Assembly: GCA_963762425.1 (NCBI GenBank)
Contig: CAVXKY010000018.1
Coordinates: forward strand, 17,488 to 81,487
Length of the DNA stretch: 64,000 nt
Reading direction: 5' to 3'
DNA from: REEB95 sp963762425
Lineage (GTDB): Bacteria; Pseudomonadota; Alphaproteobacteria; ATCC43930; CGMCC-115725
Positions within the stretch are counted from its first letter, which is position 1. Each line of letters begins with the position of its first letter. Made by a program: the position numbers and the translations under genes. Under the pieces are notes generated by a model that had not been told where the DNA came from, did no database searches, and saw only the letters and a program-made list of their open reading frames with translations. Positions 24,198 through 36,916 of this stretch are shown here, piece by piece.

Positions 24198-25635
24198 GGC
24201 TACCCTCCGGAAACTCGAAGGTGACCGAAGCCACCGCAAGCGGCGGCAAGGTCACGTCGAAGCCGAGGTTGCCGTTCCGGAACTCGAACGGATGCGGTTC
24301 GGGCTCGCAGCGCGACACGGCGTCGAGTTCCGCCACCCCGGCGGCGTTGAGATAATCCGGCGAGCCCATTTCCAGCCAACGCCGTTTGGCGTTGGCGTGG
24401 CCGGAATCGATGCGGCGGATCGTCGCCCGGATGGGAGCAAGCGCGTTGCCGAAATTGATCCGGACCGTCTCGGCGGCGATGGGGTGGCGCGGCAAGGCGA
24501 AATTGGCGAGAAGACAGGTTGTTTCATGCGCGCCCCGCGCCACCCAGGCATCGAGGGTCGGATGCGCGCCTTCGACCGGCAGGATTTCGGCGCCGAGCGC
24601 GTGCAGCAATTCGAAGGCGCGATAGGCGGGCTTGGCGATGCCGTGAATGTTGAGCAAGCCGAAGCCGCCGTGAAACGGCACCGACGGGAAATAATTCTCC
24701 TCGAAAATGTCGGAGAAGGTCCAATAGCTGTAGCCCTGAACCAAGCCGTTCGCTTCCAGGATGGTCTTGACGATGAAGGCGGCGGCGTAAGGCTCGTCAT
24801 GCATCGGGTCGCGCGGATTGGAAGAGGTGCACCATTCCGTGTAATAGACCGGCCGCTCGCCGGCCTGCCGGCGCACCTCGCGGGTTTCGTCGCGCAACAC
24901 GCTGCGCCGGCTTTGCGCCAGTTGCGCCTCGGTGTCGTCGCCGGGCAGCCCGAAGGAATCGGTCGGATAATGATGGGTGGAGATGAAATCGGCGGGGAGC
25001 CGGTTCTGGGCGCAAAACGCGGTGAAATCGTCGATCCAGGCATTGGCCGCGGTCGCCGGGCCGCCCACCTTGAGCGCGCCGTCGACCGATTTGATCGCCT
25101 CGGCGGTGTAGCGGTAAAGCTTGAAATAATCCTCCTGCTTGCCGCTGCCGAAGGCGTCGAGATTGGGCTCGTTCCAGACCTCGAAGAACCATTGGCGGAG
25201 TTCGGCCAAACCGTAACGCTCGGCCCAATGTGCCACCAGCTTGCGGATCAGCGTTGCCCAGCGCGCGTAATCCTTGGGCGGCGAGACGTTGGCGCCGTAG
25301 TGGAAAACGGTCTGGCCGCCCGACGCCAAACAGGCCGGCATGAAGCTCAGCTCGACGAAGGGCTTCATGCCGATCGACAGCAGGAAATCGAAAATCCGGT
25401 CGGCGTTGAAGAAGGAATAGAACAGTGTGTCGCCCTCGGCGATCAGCGTGCCGACGTCGTCGCACAGAATGCCGTGGAAGCGCACATGGCGGAATCCCAG
25501 CTCGTCATGAGCACGGTGCATTTGCGCCTGCCAATCGGCCCGGAGCGCCAGCGTCGCATGGCCGCTGCCGATGGTGTGTTCCCAGAAATGCGGCAGAGGC
25601 CGCGCCGGGCCGGCGAGGTCGCAGGTAAAAATCAT
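24190..25635 (-). CDS. Glycoside hydrolase family 39-like protein (beta-xylosidase type)
   Basis: A 481-residue TIM-barrel glycosidase. The acid/base Glu lies in WFFEVWNEPNLDAFGSGKQE and the nucleophile in RPVYYTEWCTSSNPRDP, the GH39/clan A pattern. N-terminal HTIGSGHATLALRADWQAQM and LGFRHVRFHGILCDDVGTL also fit GH39. A C-terminal beta-sandwich follows. No signal peptide is apparent, so the substrate would be taken up first. It overlaps the glucokinase stop (ATGA) and feeds sugar to that kinase in a simple reading of the operon. The true sugar (xylose, glucose or other) is not fixed. Confidence 0.84.
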   Translation of the reverse strand: MIFTCDLAGPARPLPHFWEHTIGSGHATLALRADWQAQMHRAHDELGFRHVRFHGILCDDVGTLIAEGDTLFYSFFNADRIFDFLLSIGMKPFVELSFMPACLASGGQTVFHYGANVSPPKDYARWATLIRKLVAHWAERYGLAELRQWFFEVWNEPNLDAFGSGKQEDYFKLYRYTAEAIKSVDGALKVGGPATAANAWIDDFTAFCAQNRLPADFISTHHYPTDSFGLPGDDTEAQLAQSRRSVLRDETREVRRQAGERPVYYTEWCTSSNPRDPMHDEPYAAAFIVKTILEANGLVQGYSYWTFSDIFEENYFPSVPFHGGFGLLNIHGIAKPAYRAFELLHALGAEILPVEGAHPTLDAWVARGAHETTCLLANFALPRHPIAAETVRINFGNALAPIRATIRRIDSGHANAKRRWLEMGSPDYLNAAGVAELDAVSRCEPEPHPFEFRNGNLGFDVTLPPLAVASVTFEFPEGSRG

Positions 25636-26420
25636 CGCGCGGCCCTGGCGCGCGGCCGCTTGGCCGCGCCACCGGCGCCGCCGCGAAAAAAGCGCCGTTC
25701 GACGTCCTCGTCCCAAAGCCGGATCCCGCCGGTGATGCCGGTGTCGTTCGAGGCGATCCGGACGCCGCGGGGCGGATCGACGACCTTGCCGCTATTGCCG
25801 CCGCCGAGATAGAGCACGTCGTAATGCAAGAGCGCATAGAGAATCTTGATCGCCTTATGGACGTGGCGGCTCCATTTCCTTAGCCCCACGCGCCGCAAGG
25901 CCCGGTCGCCGATATAGTCGTTATAGGTCTGGTTGCCGTGGATCGGGTGCTGCGCCAATTCGAGATGCGGCATCAGCGCGCCGTCGCGGAAGACCGCCGT
26001 GCCGGCGCCGGTGCCGAGCGTCAGCACGACCTCGAGCCCCCGCCCCTTGACGATGCCGAAGCCCTGGACCTCGGCATCGTTGAGCAAGCGGACCGGCTTG
26101 CCAAAGCGCTTGGCCAAGGCGGCGGCCAAGGGAAAATCGCGCCAGGGGCGCTCGCCGAAATGCGGCGCGGTAAGAACCCGCCCGTCGCGCACCACGCCGG
26201 GAAAACCCACGGAAACGCGGTCGAAAGCGGGCAGCTTCGCCGCCAGAGCGGCGAGCGTCTGCAACAGCACGTCCGGCGGACAGGGATAAGGCGTCGCCAC
26301 CCGGACCCGCTTCACCAGCATCCGCCCGGCGCGGTCGAGCACCGACGCCTTGAGCCCGGTGCCGCCGATGTCGAGGACCAGGGTGCGGAGGCCGGCCGGC
26401 GCGCGCGCGGCCCGTTTCAT
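25632..26420 (-). CDS. ppgK: ROK-family glucokinase, polyphosphate-glucokinase type
   Basis: A 262-residue sugar kinase. The phosphate loop DIGGTGLKASVLDRAGRM lies at the N-terminus, RLLNDAEVQGFGI contains the catalytic Asp, and VLTLGTGAGTAVFRDGALMP is the second phosphate motif. The ROK zinc motif CXCGXXGC is absent, as in polyphosphate glucokinases, and length and sequence fit PpgK. It would make glucose 6-phosphate for the next enzymes of the same operon. It overlaps its neighbours by 4 nt at both ends. Confidence 0.8.
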   Translation of the reverse strand: MKRAARAPAGLRTLVLDIGGTGLKASVLDRAGRMLVKRVRVATPYPCPPDVLLQTLAALAAKLPAFDRVSVGFPGVVRDGRVLTAPHFGERPWRDFPLAAALAKRFGKPVRLLNDAEVQGFGIVKGRGLEVVLTLGTGAGTAVFRDGALMPHLELAQHPIHGNQTYNDYIGDRALRRVGLRKWSRHVHKAIKILYALLHYDVLYLGGGNSGKVVDPPRGVRIASNDTGITGGIRLWDEDVERRFFRGGAGGAAKRPRARAAR

Positions 26421-27151
26421 GGCCAGGTTCCCGCCGCTTGCGCGTCACTGAAGAGCCACAACGCGCCAAGGAGGCGCAAACGCGCGGCCGGCAGATTGTC
26501 GTCGCCGCGGCGAAAGCGTTCGAGGATTGCGCGTTTCTCTTTTCCCGCGACCAGGAAGGCCGCGTTCCGGCAGCTCTCGAGCGCCGGATAGGTGAGCGTG
26601 ATGCGGGTTTCGCCCTTGGCGTCGGCGACCGCGACGGCCCAGCGCTCGCGCTCTGCGAGCGCGGCCGTGCCTGGGAACAGCGAGGCGGTGTGCCCATCCG
26701 GCCCGAGCCCGAGAAGGACCACGTCAAAAAGCGGCCGGGCGGGATCGAGACGCGGCGATCCATAGAAGGATTGGAGTTGGCGTTCGTAAGCGGAGGCGGC
26801 ATCTTCCGCGCTCATGCCGACGGTGGGAATGGGGTGGATGTTGGCCTCGGGTATGGGGGCGCGCGACAGCAGCGCTTCGCGCACCATGCGGTAATTGCTT
26901 TGCGCGTCGTCCGGCGGCACGAAGCGCTCATCGCCCCAGAACCAATGCGTGCGCGGCCAGGGGAATTCATCGCGATAACGCGGCCCGGCCAGATGCTCGT
27001 AGAGCAGCCGCGGGGTCGAGCCGCCGGAGAGCGCCACGGCGAAGATTCCGGGCGTCGCCAAGGCATGGGCGAGCAGCCATTCCGCCACCCGGCGCGCCAA
27101 GGCATCCGGACCGGGGAGGATTTCCAGCCTGGCCGCGGCAGCGCCGATCAC
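26417..27151 (-). CDS. pgl: 6-phosphogluconolactonase
   Basis: A 244-residue DevB-type lactonase that hydrolyses 6-phosphogluconolactone. Motifs are VALSGGSTPRLLYEHL, WFWGDERFVPPDDAQSNYRM and DVVLLGLGPDGHTASLFPG, all conserved in the family. The start is a GTG that overlaps the epimerase stop (GTGA) and has GGAGGG just upstream. Its place between the epimerase and glucokinase genes fits the pathway. Confidence 0.92.
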   Translation of the reverse strand: MIGAAAARLEILPGPDALARRVAEWLLAHALATPGIFAVALSGGSTPRLLYEHLAGPRYRDEFPWPRTHWFWGDERFVPPDDAQSNYRMVREALLSRAPIPEANIHPIPTVGMSAEDAASAYERQLQSFYGSPRLDPARPLFDVVLLGLGPDGHTASLFPGTAALAERERWAVAVADAKGETRITLTYPALESCRNAAFLVAGKEKRAILERFRRGDDNLPAARLRLLGALWLFSDAQAAGTWP

Positions 27152-27849
27152 GCGAGCACCCTCCGGACCGACGGACGGCGGGCCGCGCGGATGGATTCTA
27201 TCGCGGCCGCATAATCGCGCGATCCGAAGATCGCGCTGCCGGCGACGATGGCGGTCGCGCCCGCTTCGATCGCCAGCCCGGCGCTGTCGCGATTCTCGCC
27301 GCCATCGACCTCGATGACCGGGTCGAGGCCGCGCGCGTCGCACAACTGCCGCAAGCGGCGGATCTTGGGCAGCATCTCCGGCAGGAATTTCTGGCCGCCG
27401 AAACCGGGATTGACGGTCATCACCAGAACGATGTCGCAGAGCGGGAGGACGTGTTCGATCAGCTCGAGCGGGCTGGCCGGGTCGAGCACCGCGCCCGCCT
27501 TCTTGCCGAGGCCGCGGATTTGCGTGAGCACGCGGTGGAGATGGATCGTCGACGAGGGCTCGGCCTGGACCAGGAGATGGTCGGCGCCCGCCTCGGCGAA
27601 ATCGGCGAGATAGCGCTCGGGCTCGACGATCATCAGATGCACGTTGAGCGGTTTTTTCGTGGCGCGGCGCACCGCCTTGACCACCACCGGCCCGACCGTG
27701 ATGTTGGGCACGAAGCGGCCGTCCATGACGTCGACATGAATCCAGTCGGCGCCGGCCCGATCGACGGCGCGAACCTCCTCGGCGAGACACCCGAAATCCG
27801 CCGACAGGATCGAGGGCGCGACGATGATCGGCTGGCGCGGCGCGGTCAT
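27148..27849 (-). CDS. rpe: Ribulose-phosphate 3-epimerase
   Basis: A 233-residue TIM barrel that interconverts ribulose 5-phosphate and xylulose 5-phosphate. IVAPSILSADFGCLAEEVRA, WIHVDVMDGRFVPNITVGP, LNVHLMIVEPERYL, VMTVNPGFGGQKFLPEMLPK and IEVDGGENRDSAG contain the metal and catalytic residues (His and Asp). Length is standard. ATGA overlap with the Cof-type gene upstream. Confidence 0.95.
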   Translation of the reverse strand: MTAPRQPIIVAPSILSADFGCLAEEVRAVDRAGADWIHVDVMDGRFVPNITVGPVVVKAVRRATKKPLNVHLMIVEPERYLADFAEAGADHLLVQAEPSSTIHLHRVLTQIRGLGKKAGAVLDPASPLELIEHVLPLCDIVLVMTVNPGFGGQKFLPEMLPKIRRLRQLCDARGLDPVIEVDGGENRDSAGLAIEAGATAIVAGSAIFGSRDYAAAIESIRAARRPSVRRVLA

Positions 27850-28670
27850 GCGGCGTCCCGGCGCAAAACGAATTTCCGCACCGCCTTGGCGAAGCCCTCG
27901 TTCTCGTTGCTGTCGGTCACGGCGCTCGCCTGCGCCTTGACCGCGTCGCTGGCATTGCCCATGGCGATGGAGAGGCCGCTTTTCAAAAACATCGAGACGT
28001 CGTTCGGCATGTCGCCCATGGTGGCGATCTGCGCCGGCGGAATGTTCATGAGCTTGGACAGGGTTTCGACCACATTGCCCTTATTGGCTTCGGGGCTGGT
28101 GACGTCGAGATAATAGGGCTGCGAGCGCGCGGCGCTCGCCTTCTTGCCGAGCGCCTTCCGCGCCGCCTGTTCGCAAGCCGCGACCAGGTCGAGATCGTCG
28201 GAAATGCCGACGATCTTCACCGCAGATGCTAGATGCGCGTCCGAAAACGACGCCACGATCTTGGCGTCGAACTTGACCGTCCAGGCCTCGCGCGCCACAT
28301 GCGGCGCCGTCGCGTCGCGGATCAGCCATTCATCCGCGGTGTAGACCCAGGCGTCGAGCCCCTGGCCGAGAATGAGATCGAGCGCCTCTTTGGATGTTTC
28401 GGGATCGAGCAAATGGCTTTCGATCACCGAGAGGTCGGGATTGACGAACACGCCGCCATTGAAGCCGGCGATGGCGCCTTCCAAGGCGAGCGGCGCGATC
28501 AGCATGCTCATGCCGCGCGGCGGCCGGCCGCTGGTGATGGCGAGCGCGATGCCGGCGCGGCGCAGATCGCGGGCGGCCTCTTTCGCCCCCTCGGTCAGCA
28601 CCTTGTCGTTCGTGACCAGCGCGCCGTCCACGTCCGCCAGGAACAGGCGTATGTCCCGCCGCGCGCTCAT
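27846..28670 (-). CDS. Cof/HAD-IIB-family sugar phosphatase
   Basis: A 274-residue HAD hydrolase. LFLADVDGALVTNDKVLTEG holds the nucleophile Asp (DxD), AITSGRPPRGMSML is motif II, and IATMGDMPNDVSMFLKSGLS is motif IV with the metal Asps; a C2B cap lies between. Cof-type enzymes remove phosphate from hexose or pentose phosphates, so it may prevent sugar-phosphate accumulation when flux through the operon is high. The start at 28670 overlaps the zwf stop by 4 nt. Confidence 0.85.
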   Translation of the reverse strand: MSARRDIRLFLADVDGALVTNDKVLTEGAKEAARDLRRAGIALAITSGRPPRGMSMLIAPLALEGAIAGFNGGVFVNPDLSVIESHLLDPETSKEALDLILGQGLDAWVYTADEWLIRDATAPHVAREAWTVKFDAKIVASFSDAHLASAVKIVGISDDLDLVAACEQAARKALGKKASAARSQPYYLDVTSPEANKGNVVETLSKLMNIPPAQIATMGDMPNDVSMFLKSGLSIAMGNASDAVKAQASAVTDSNENEGFAKAVRKFVLRRDAA

Positions 28671-30283
28671 GGTTTGCGCTTCGGCGGCGGCGCCACCGGC
28701 CGCCAGGCCCGGTTGCCGTCGCGCGCTAGCAGCTCGCCGGCCGCTTTCGGGCCGTCGCTGCCGGATTCGTATTCGGCCAGTCCAGCGGGCGACGCAGCCC
28801 AGGAATCGAGCACCGGCTGCACGATGCGCCAAGTCTGCTCCACCATGTCGTCACGCATGAACAAAGTCTGGTCGCCGATCATCACGTCATAGAGCAGCGT
28901 TTCGTATCCGACATTGGGCTCCTTCTGGAACCAGTCATCGTAGCGGAAGTCCATTTTCACGGCGGCGAGGTCCACCACCGGTCCCCTGCGCTTGACCTCG
29001 AATTGCAGGGAGATGCCCTCGTCCGGCTGGATGCGCAGCACCAGCCAATTGGGCCGCAGGGATTCCACCGGCGTGTCCTGGAACGCCGCATAGGGCGCCT
29101 GCTTGAAGCAGATGGCGATTTCGGTATTCCGTTGCGACATGTGCTTGCCGGTGCGGACGAAGAAGGGCACGCCGGCCCAGCGCCAATTGTCGATCTCGAA
29201 TTGCATCGCGACATAGGTCTCGACGTTCGAATCCGGCGCCACATCGGGTTCCTGGCGGTAGGCCTTGACCGCCTTGCCCAGCACCGCGCCGGCGCCGTAT
29301 TGGCCGCGTACCGCCCGCGCCGGCTTGACCGCCTGCATGGCGGCGAAGACCTCGGCCTTCTTGGTGCGGATCGCGGCGGCGTCGAAACCCACGGGCGGCT
29401 CCATCGCCACCATCGACAAGAGCGTGAGGACGTGGTTCGGGACCATGTCGCGCAGCGCCCCGGTCGCCTCGTAGAATTTTCCGCGCTTCTCCACGCCCAC
29501 CGTCTCCGCCACGGTGATCTGCACATGATCGATCCGGTCGCGGTTCCAGATCGGCTCGAACAGCCCGTTGGCGAACCGGAACGCCATGATGTTCTGAACC
29601 GCGTATTTTCCCAGGAAGTGATCGATGCGGAAAATCTGGTCCTCGCGCAGCGTGCGCAGGATGCTCGCGTTCAATTCGCGCGCCGAGTCGAGGCTGTGGC
29701 CGAACGGCTTCTCGATCACCACGCGGCGCCAGAATTTGCGCTTTTGATCCTTGCCTTCGCCTTGATCGGTGAGCTTCGCCTTGCCCAGCTGCTCCACCAC
29801 GGTGCCGAAGAACCGGTCGGCGACCGCGAGATAGAAGATGGCGTTGCCCGCCGTGCCGCGGGTCTTTTCAGCCTCGTCGAGGGCGGCGCGAATCTTCGCG
29901 TACAGTTCCGGCTTGTTGAGGTCGCCCTGGATGTACGTCATCCTGTCCGTAAGTTTTTTCCACACCTCCTTGTCGATGCGGTTGATATCATCTTCGCTGT
30001 CGGCGTTGCCGACGAAACTTTTCAGCATGTCGTAAAGGTGGCCGCTCCAGCTTTCCTCGCTTTCCTCCGTCCGGGCCACGCCGATGAGCGCGAATTTCTC
30101 CGGCAGCACCTTGGTGCGCGCGAGGTTGTAGAGCGCCGGCATCACCAGGCGCTTGGTGAGATCACCGCTGGCGCCGAAGATCACCAGGGCGCAGGGATCG
30201 GCCGGACGGGGCTGGCGCCGCGGCGGGGACTGAATAATTTCCCCGGCCTGGGGGACTCGAATCGTCGAGTTGTCGTCGGGCAT
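28667..30283 (-). CDS. zwf: Glucose-6-phosphate 1-dehydrogenase
   Basis: A 538-residue first enzyme of the oxidative pentose phosphate pathway, making NADPH. The coenzyme motif FGASGDLTKRLVMPALYNLA lies at about 36-55, VVIEKPFGHSLDSARELN holds the substrate Lys, and RIDHFLGKYAVQNIMAFRFA contains the catalytic His. A C-terminal half of the usual size follows. I chose the ATG at 30283, 4 nt after the gnd stop; a longer reading has an Arg-rich, unlikely N-terminus. It overlaps the Cof-type gene. Confidence 0.95.
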   Translation of the reverse strand: MPDDNSTIRVPQAGEIIQSPPRRQPRPADPCALVIFGASGDLTKRLVMPALYNLARTKVLPEKFALIGVARTEESEESWSGHLYDMLKSFVGNADSEDDINRIDKEVWKKLTDRMTYIQGDLNKPELYAKIRAALDEAEKTRGTAGNAIFYLAVADRFFGTVVEQLGKAKLTDQGEGKDQKRKFWRRVVIEKPFGHSLDSARELNASILRTLREDQIFRIDHFLGKYAVQNIMAFRFANGLFEPIWNRDRIDHVQITVAETVGVEKRGKFYEATGALRDMVPNHVLTLLSMVAMEPPVGFDAAAIRTKKAEVFAAMQAVKPARAVRGQYGAGAVLGKAVKAYRQEPDVAPDSNVETYVAMQFEIDNWRWAGVPFFVRTGKHMSQRNTEIAICFKQAPYAAFQDTPVESLRPNWLVLRIQPDEGISLQFEVKRRGPVVDLAAVKMDFRYDDWFQKEPNVGYETLLYDVMIGDQTLFMRDDMVEQTWRIVQPVLDSWAASPAGLAEYESGSDGPKAAGELLARDGNRAWRPVAPPPKRKP

Positions 30284-30287
30284 GGCG

Positions 30288-31334
<1,047 letters not shown>

Positions 31335-31353
31335 TGGACTTGCTCCTTATTCC

Positions 31354-34191
31354 CTACGGCAACGCCTCATCCACGGCCTGGGCCAGCTCCGCCAGCCCTT
31401 TGCCGACATCCTTGATGTGGATTCGCAACGCGCGCCGGCCGCGCTCCACCAGCACGTCGAGATCGCCCCGCGCCTGCGCCGCCTTGACCACGCCGAAGCT
31501 GTAGGCATGGCCGGGCACGCCGATATCTTCCGGATCGTCGCAGGTGATTTGCAGGAACACGCCGGAATTGGGGCCGCCCTTATAGGCTTGCCCGGTCGAA
31601 TGCTGGAAGCGCGGCCCGAAGCCGAGGCAGGTGGCGGCGCGGGTCTTGTCGCGGATACGCGCGCGCATCGCGGTCAGCGTCTGCGTGTGCGCCTCGTCGC
31701 GCTCGATATAGGCCAGCAGCGCCACGTAATCGCCCGATTTCGCGCCGGCATGGACGCGGCCGAAATGGCCCTTGAGATAGCCCGTCAGCGTGTTGTGCGG
31801 GCCGATCTCGGCGGCGCTGTGCGGATCGGCATAGAGGGCGAGGCCGTTCTCGCGGAAAACCGGCTCTTCCTTGGGGAGCTTGCGCGATTTTTCGTATGCC
31901 GCGGTGAGGGCGCGGGTCTTGTCCTTGCTCGCCTCGACATCGGGCTGGTTGAAGGGGTCGATGCCGATGATCGCGCCCGCCACCGCGACCGCGATTTCCC
32001 AGCGGAAGAATTCCTGGCCGATATGCCAGATGTTCTTGACCCTGATCCGCGCGACCGGATGGCCGGCCTGTTCCAGCGCCGCCACCGCCGCGCGCTGCGC
32101 CGGATCGCCGTGACCGTCCAGTTCCAGATAGGCGAAGAACCGGTCGGCGCCGTAGCGCGCCGGCGCGCCGAGCGGCTCGCCGGCCAGCGGAACGATACCG
32201 CGCCCCTGCTTGCCCGTGCTCTCCGCCAGAAGCTGCTCCAGCCAGGCGCCGAGAGTGGATATCCCCGGCGAGGCGATGATCGTCACCTTGTCGCGGCCGA
32301 AACGCCGCGCCGCGACGCCCAGGGCGACGCCGAGTTGGACGCCCGGATTCTCCGCCGGCGGCACGTCGGGGCCGCAGGCGCGTTCCATCGGCTGCGCCGT
32401 TTCGAGCAGGCGTTGGACGTCGATGCCCATGGCCGCCGCCGGCGCCAGGCCGAATTTCGACAGCACGGAATAGCGCCCGCCGATGGCGGGCACGCCGTAA
32501 AAGATATGGGCGAAACCCAATTTCCTGGCTCGGCCATCGAGCGGCGAGCCCGGATCGGTCACGGCGACGAAATGTTCGGCGGCCTTGTCCGGACCGCGAA
32601 CCGCGCTGGCGCGGTCGAGGAAAAAATCCATGAAAATATTGGGCTCGAGCGTGCCGCCGGATTTGGAGGAGACGATGAACAGCGTCTTGGCGAGGTCGAC
32701 TGCCTGTTCGATGGTCTTGATCTGCGCCGGATCGGTGCTGTCCAGCATGTGGAAGCGCGGCCAACTGGGTTGATTGCCGAAGGTTTCGCCCAGCACTTCC
32801 GGCCCCAGGCTCGACCCGCCCATTCCCAAAAGCACGACATCGGCGAAGCCGCGCTGATTTATCTCCGACGCAAAGCCTTGCAGCCGGCCGATATCGGCCA
32901 GTTCCCGCTCGACGACGGAGAGCCAGCCGCCCCATTTGTCCTCATCCGTCCCGGTCCAGAGCGACTTGTCGCCGGCCCAGAGCCGCCTTATGCGCCCTTC
33001 CTTGCGCCAGATTTCCATCTCCGCGTCGCAGGCGGCCTTCATTTCCGGCGAGCCGTGCCCGATCTCCAGGCGGGGCCGGTCGCCCTCGAGCAAGACGCGG
33101 CGGCGCTTGGCCACGGCGCCGAGGAGCTGGTCGAAGGAATCCGCGAATTTCCGCACCCCGTCCTCGACCAATTCCTTGGTGACCTCTTTCAGCGAGATGC
33201 CGTTGCGCTCGAGACTGGCGAGCAGCGTGCGGGCGCCCGCCGCGTCTTGCTCGATGGCGTCGGGCGCAGCCACGCCGTGATCGCGGAACGCGTCCATGGT
33301 GGCGGGCGGGATGGTGTCGACGGTGTCGCGGCCGATCAGCGCCTCGACATACATCGTGTCCTTGTAGGCCGGGTTCTTGACGCTGGTCGAAGCCCAGAGC
33401 AGGCGTTGCGTGTGCGCGCCCGACCCGGCCAGGGACAGCCAGCGCGGGCCGGAGAACAGCGCCTGGTAGCGGGCATAGGCGAGCTTGGCGCTGGCTATCG
33501 CCGCCTTGCCGCGCAACTGGTCCGCCAATCCTTTGTCGCCGAGCCGGCCGAGAAGCTGGTCGATCGCGGTGTCGATGCGGCTGACGAAGAAGCTGGCGAC
33601 GCTGCCGGTCTTCGAGACGTCGCCGCCTTCCCGCGCCAAATCCTCGAGCCCGGCGATATAGGATTCAACCACCTGCTCATAGACGCCGACGGAGAAGAGC
33701 AAGGTGACGTTGATGTTGAGCCCCTTGCGATATCAGCCGGCGGATGGCCGGGATGCCGGCCGGGGTCGCCGGCACCTTCACCATCAGATTGGGGCGCGCG
33801 ACCTCCGCCCAGAGCCGCAGCGCCTCGCGCATGGTGGCTTCGGTGTCGTTGGCCAGATAGGGCGAGCATTCGAGGCTGATATAGCCGTCCCGGCCGCGCG
33901 TCGCTTCATAGACCGGGCGCAGCGTTTCGGCGGCGGCGCGGATATCGGCGATCGCCAGATGCTCGTAGATCGCGGCTGCGCCGTGATCGCCTTGGGCCTG
34001 GAACTCCTTGATCGCATCCGCGTATTCATCGCTCTCGGCGATGGCATGCTCGAAGATCGAGGGGTTCGAGGTGACGCCCTTCAGCCCGTCGCGCTCGATG
34101 AGCGCGCGCAACCCGCCCCGCTCGATCAGGCCACGCTTCAGATAATCGAGCCAAGGCGACTGGCCGCAGGCTTCGAGCTGCTTCAGCGGGT

Positions 34192-34195
<4 letters not shown>
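31354..34195 (-). CDS. tal-pgi: Bifunctional transaldolase/glucose-6-phosphate isomerase (frameshifted)
   Basis: A fused enzyme of about 946 residues. Residues 1 to about 365 are a transaldolase: GVTSNPSIFEHAI, SLECSPYLANDTEATMREA and Schiff-base Lys140 in RPNLMVKVPATPAG. The rest is a phosphoglucose isomerase: VVLLGMGGSSLGPEVLGETF, FIVSSKSGGTLEPNIFMDFF and LAESTGKQGRGIVPLAGEP. One extra G in a GGGG run near 33745 splits the frame between LISQG and LNINVTLLFSVGVYEQVVES; repaired, both domains are complete. Such fusions occur in scattered alphaproteobacteria, actinobacteria and others. It overlaps the transketolase stop by 4 nt. It recycles sugar phosphates back to glucose 6-phosphate. Confidence 0.9.
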
Positions 34196-36322
<2,127 letters not shown>

Positions 36323-36401
36323 GCTGCCTCCGTGATGCGGGCGATTTGCCGCGAGTTGGCGGCCGGGTTGCGCAGGCCGATCATCGCCGCAAAGAGAGGC
36401 C

Positions 36402-36431
36402 AAAAAATGGCGTTCCCGCCGATGGAACGCC
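36402..36431 (-). terminator. Intrinsic terminator on the minus strand in front of tkt
   Basis: Read on the minus strand: GGCGTTCC-loop-GGAACGCC (8-bp perfect stem) then ATTTTTT. It lies 80-110 bp before the tkt ATG and about 100 bp after the stop of the 53-residue gene. It could end that gene's transcript or attenuate transcription entering tkt. Confidence 0.75.
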
Positions 36432-36492
36432 GCGGTTCTTGGAGCGTTCGATCACGCGGATCATAGGCGGCGGCGAGCCCGTTGCCGTAGCT

Positions 36493-36506
36493 TCGGAAAC
36501 TACTCA
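36493..36506 (-). promoter_or_regulatory. GTAGTTTCCGA motif, copy (d), upstream of tkt
   Basis: TGAGTAGTTTCCGA on the minus strand, continuing AGCTACGG, points to the pentose phosphate operon with its inner end 171 bp from the tkt ATG. It lies upstream of the terminator in the leader. Confidence 0.5.
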
Positions 36507-36527
36507 GACGGGGGCGCGGCCGTTATA

Positions 36528-36689
36528 TTACTTATAATTCATGCGCCGATATTGTTCGTAGGGCGGACGCGTGGGCGGACGCCCCGACTGCCGCTTATCG
36601 TTGTTATTGGCGTCCGTCTTTTCGGGCGGCGCGTCACGATCGACCCGCCGCTCGGATTCCCTGTCGGTCTCGCTGGAATTTTCCGTCAT
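36528..36689 (-). CDS. 53-residue hydrophilic protein
   Basis: A very small, highly charged protein: TENSSETDRESERRVDRDAP, then PEKTDANNNDKRQSGRPPTR and a Tyr/Arg tail ending RRMNYK. It is probably disordered. ATG follows CGGGAGGGCCGACG, a convincing ribosome site. A GTAGTTTCCGA motif lies 67 bp upstream in the same orientation and a terminator lies downstream, so it has the layout of a real monocistronic gene. No homologue recognised. Confidence 0.55.
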   Translation of the reverse strand: MTENSSETDRESERRVDRDAPPEKTDANNNDKRQSGRPPTRPPYEQYRRMNYK

Positions 36690-36755
36690 CGTCGGCCCTC
36701 CCGCGGGGTTTTTCCGCGGACAAATCCTGCGGCAAAAACGGCACGCGCGACAGAC

Positions 36756-36769
36756 TCGGAAACTACCTA
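36756..36769 (-). promoter_or_regulatory. GTAGTTTCCGA motif, copy (e)
   Basis: TAGGTAGTTTCCGA on the minus strand, continuing GTCTGTCGCGCG, lies 67 bp before the 53-residue gene. It is also in the divergent region before the cyclic glucan synthase gene, which it could influence. Confidence 0.5.
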
Positions 36770-36916
36770 AGCCGGTAATGCCGCGACGAGTTCGGGCCTG
36801 GAGGTGCTATGCTGGTGCGGCTGCCCATTGCCGCGCCCCGGGATCGCTTTCCGATCGGGCCCGCCAGGAATTGGCGCGGCGCCAAATCCCGCGCCTCGCG
36901 CGGCTGAAAGGTCAAA

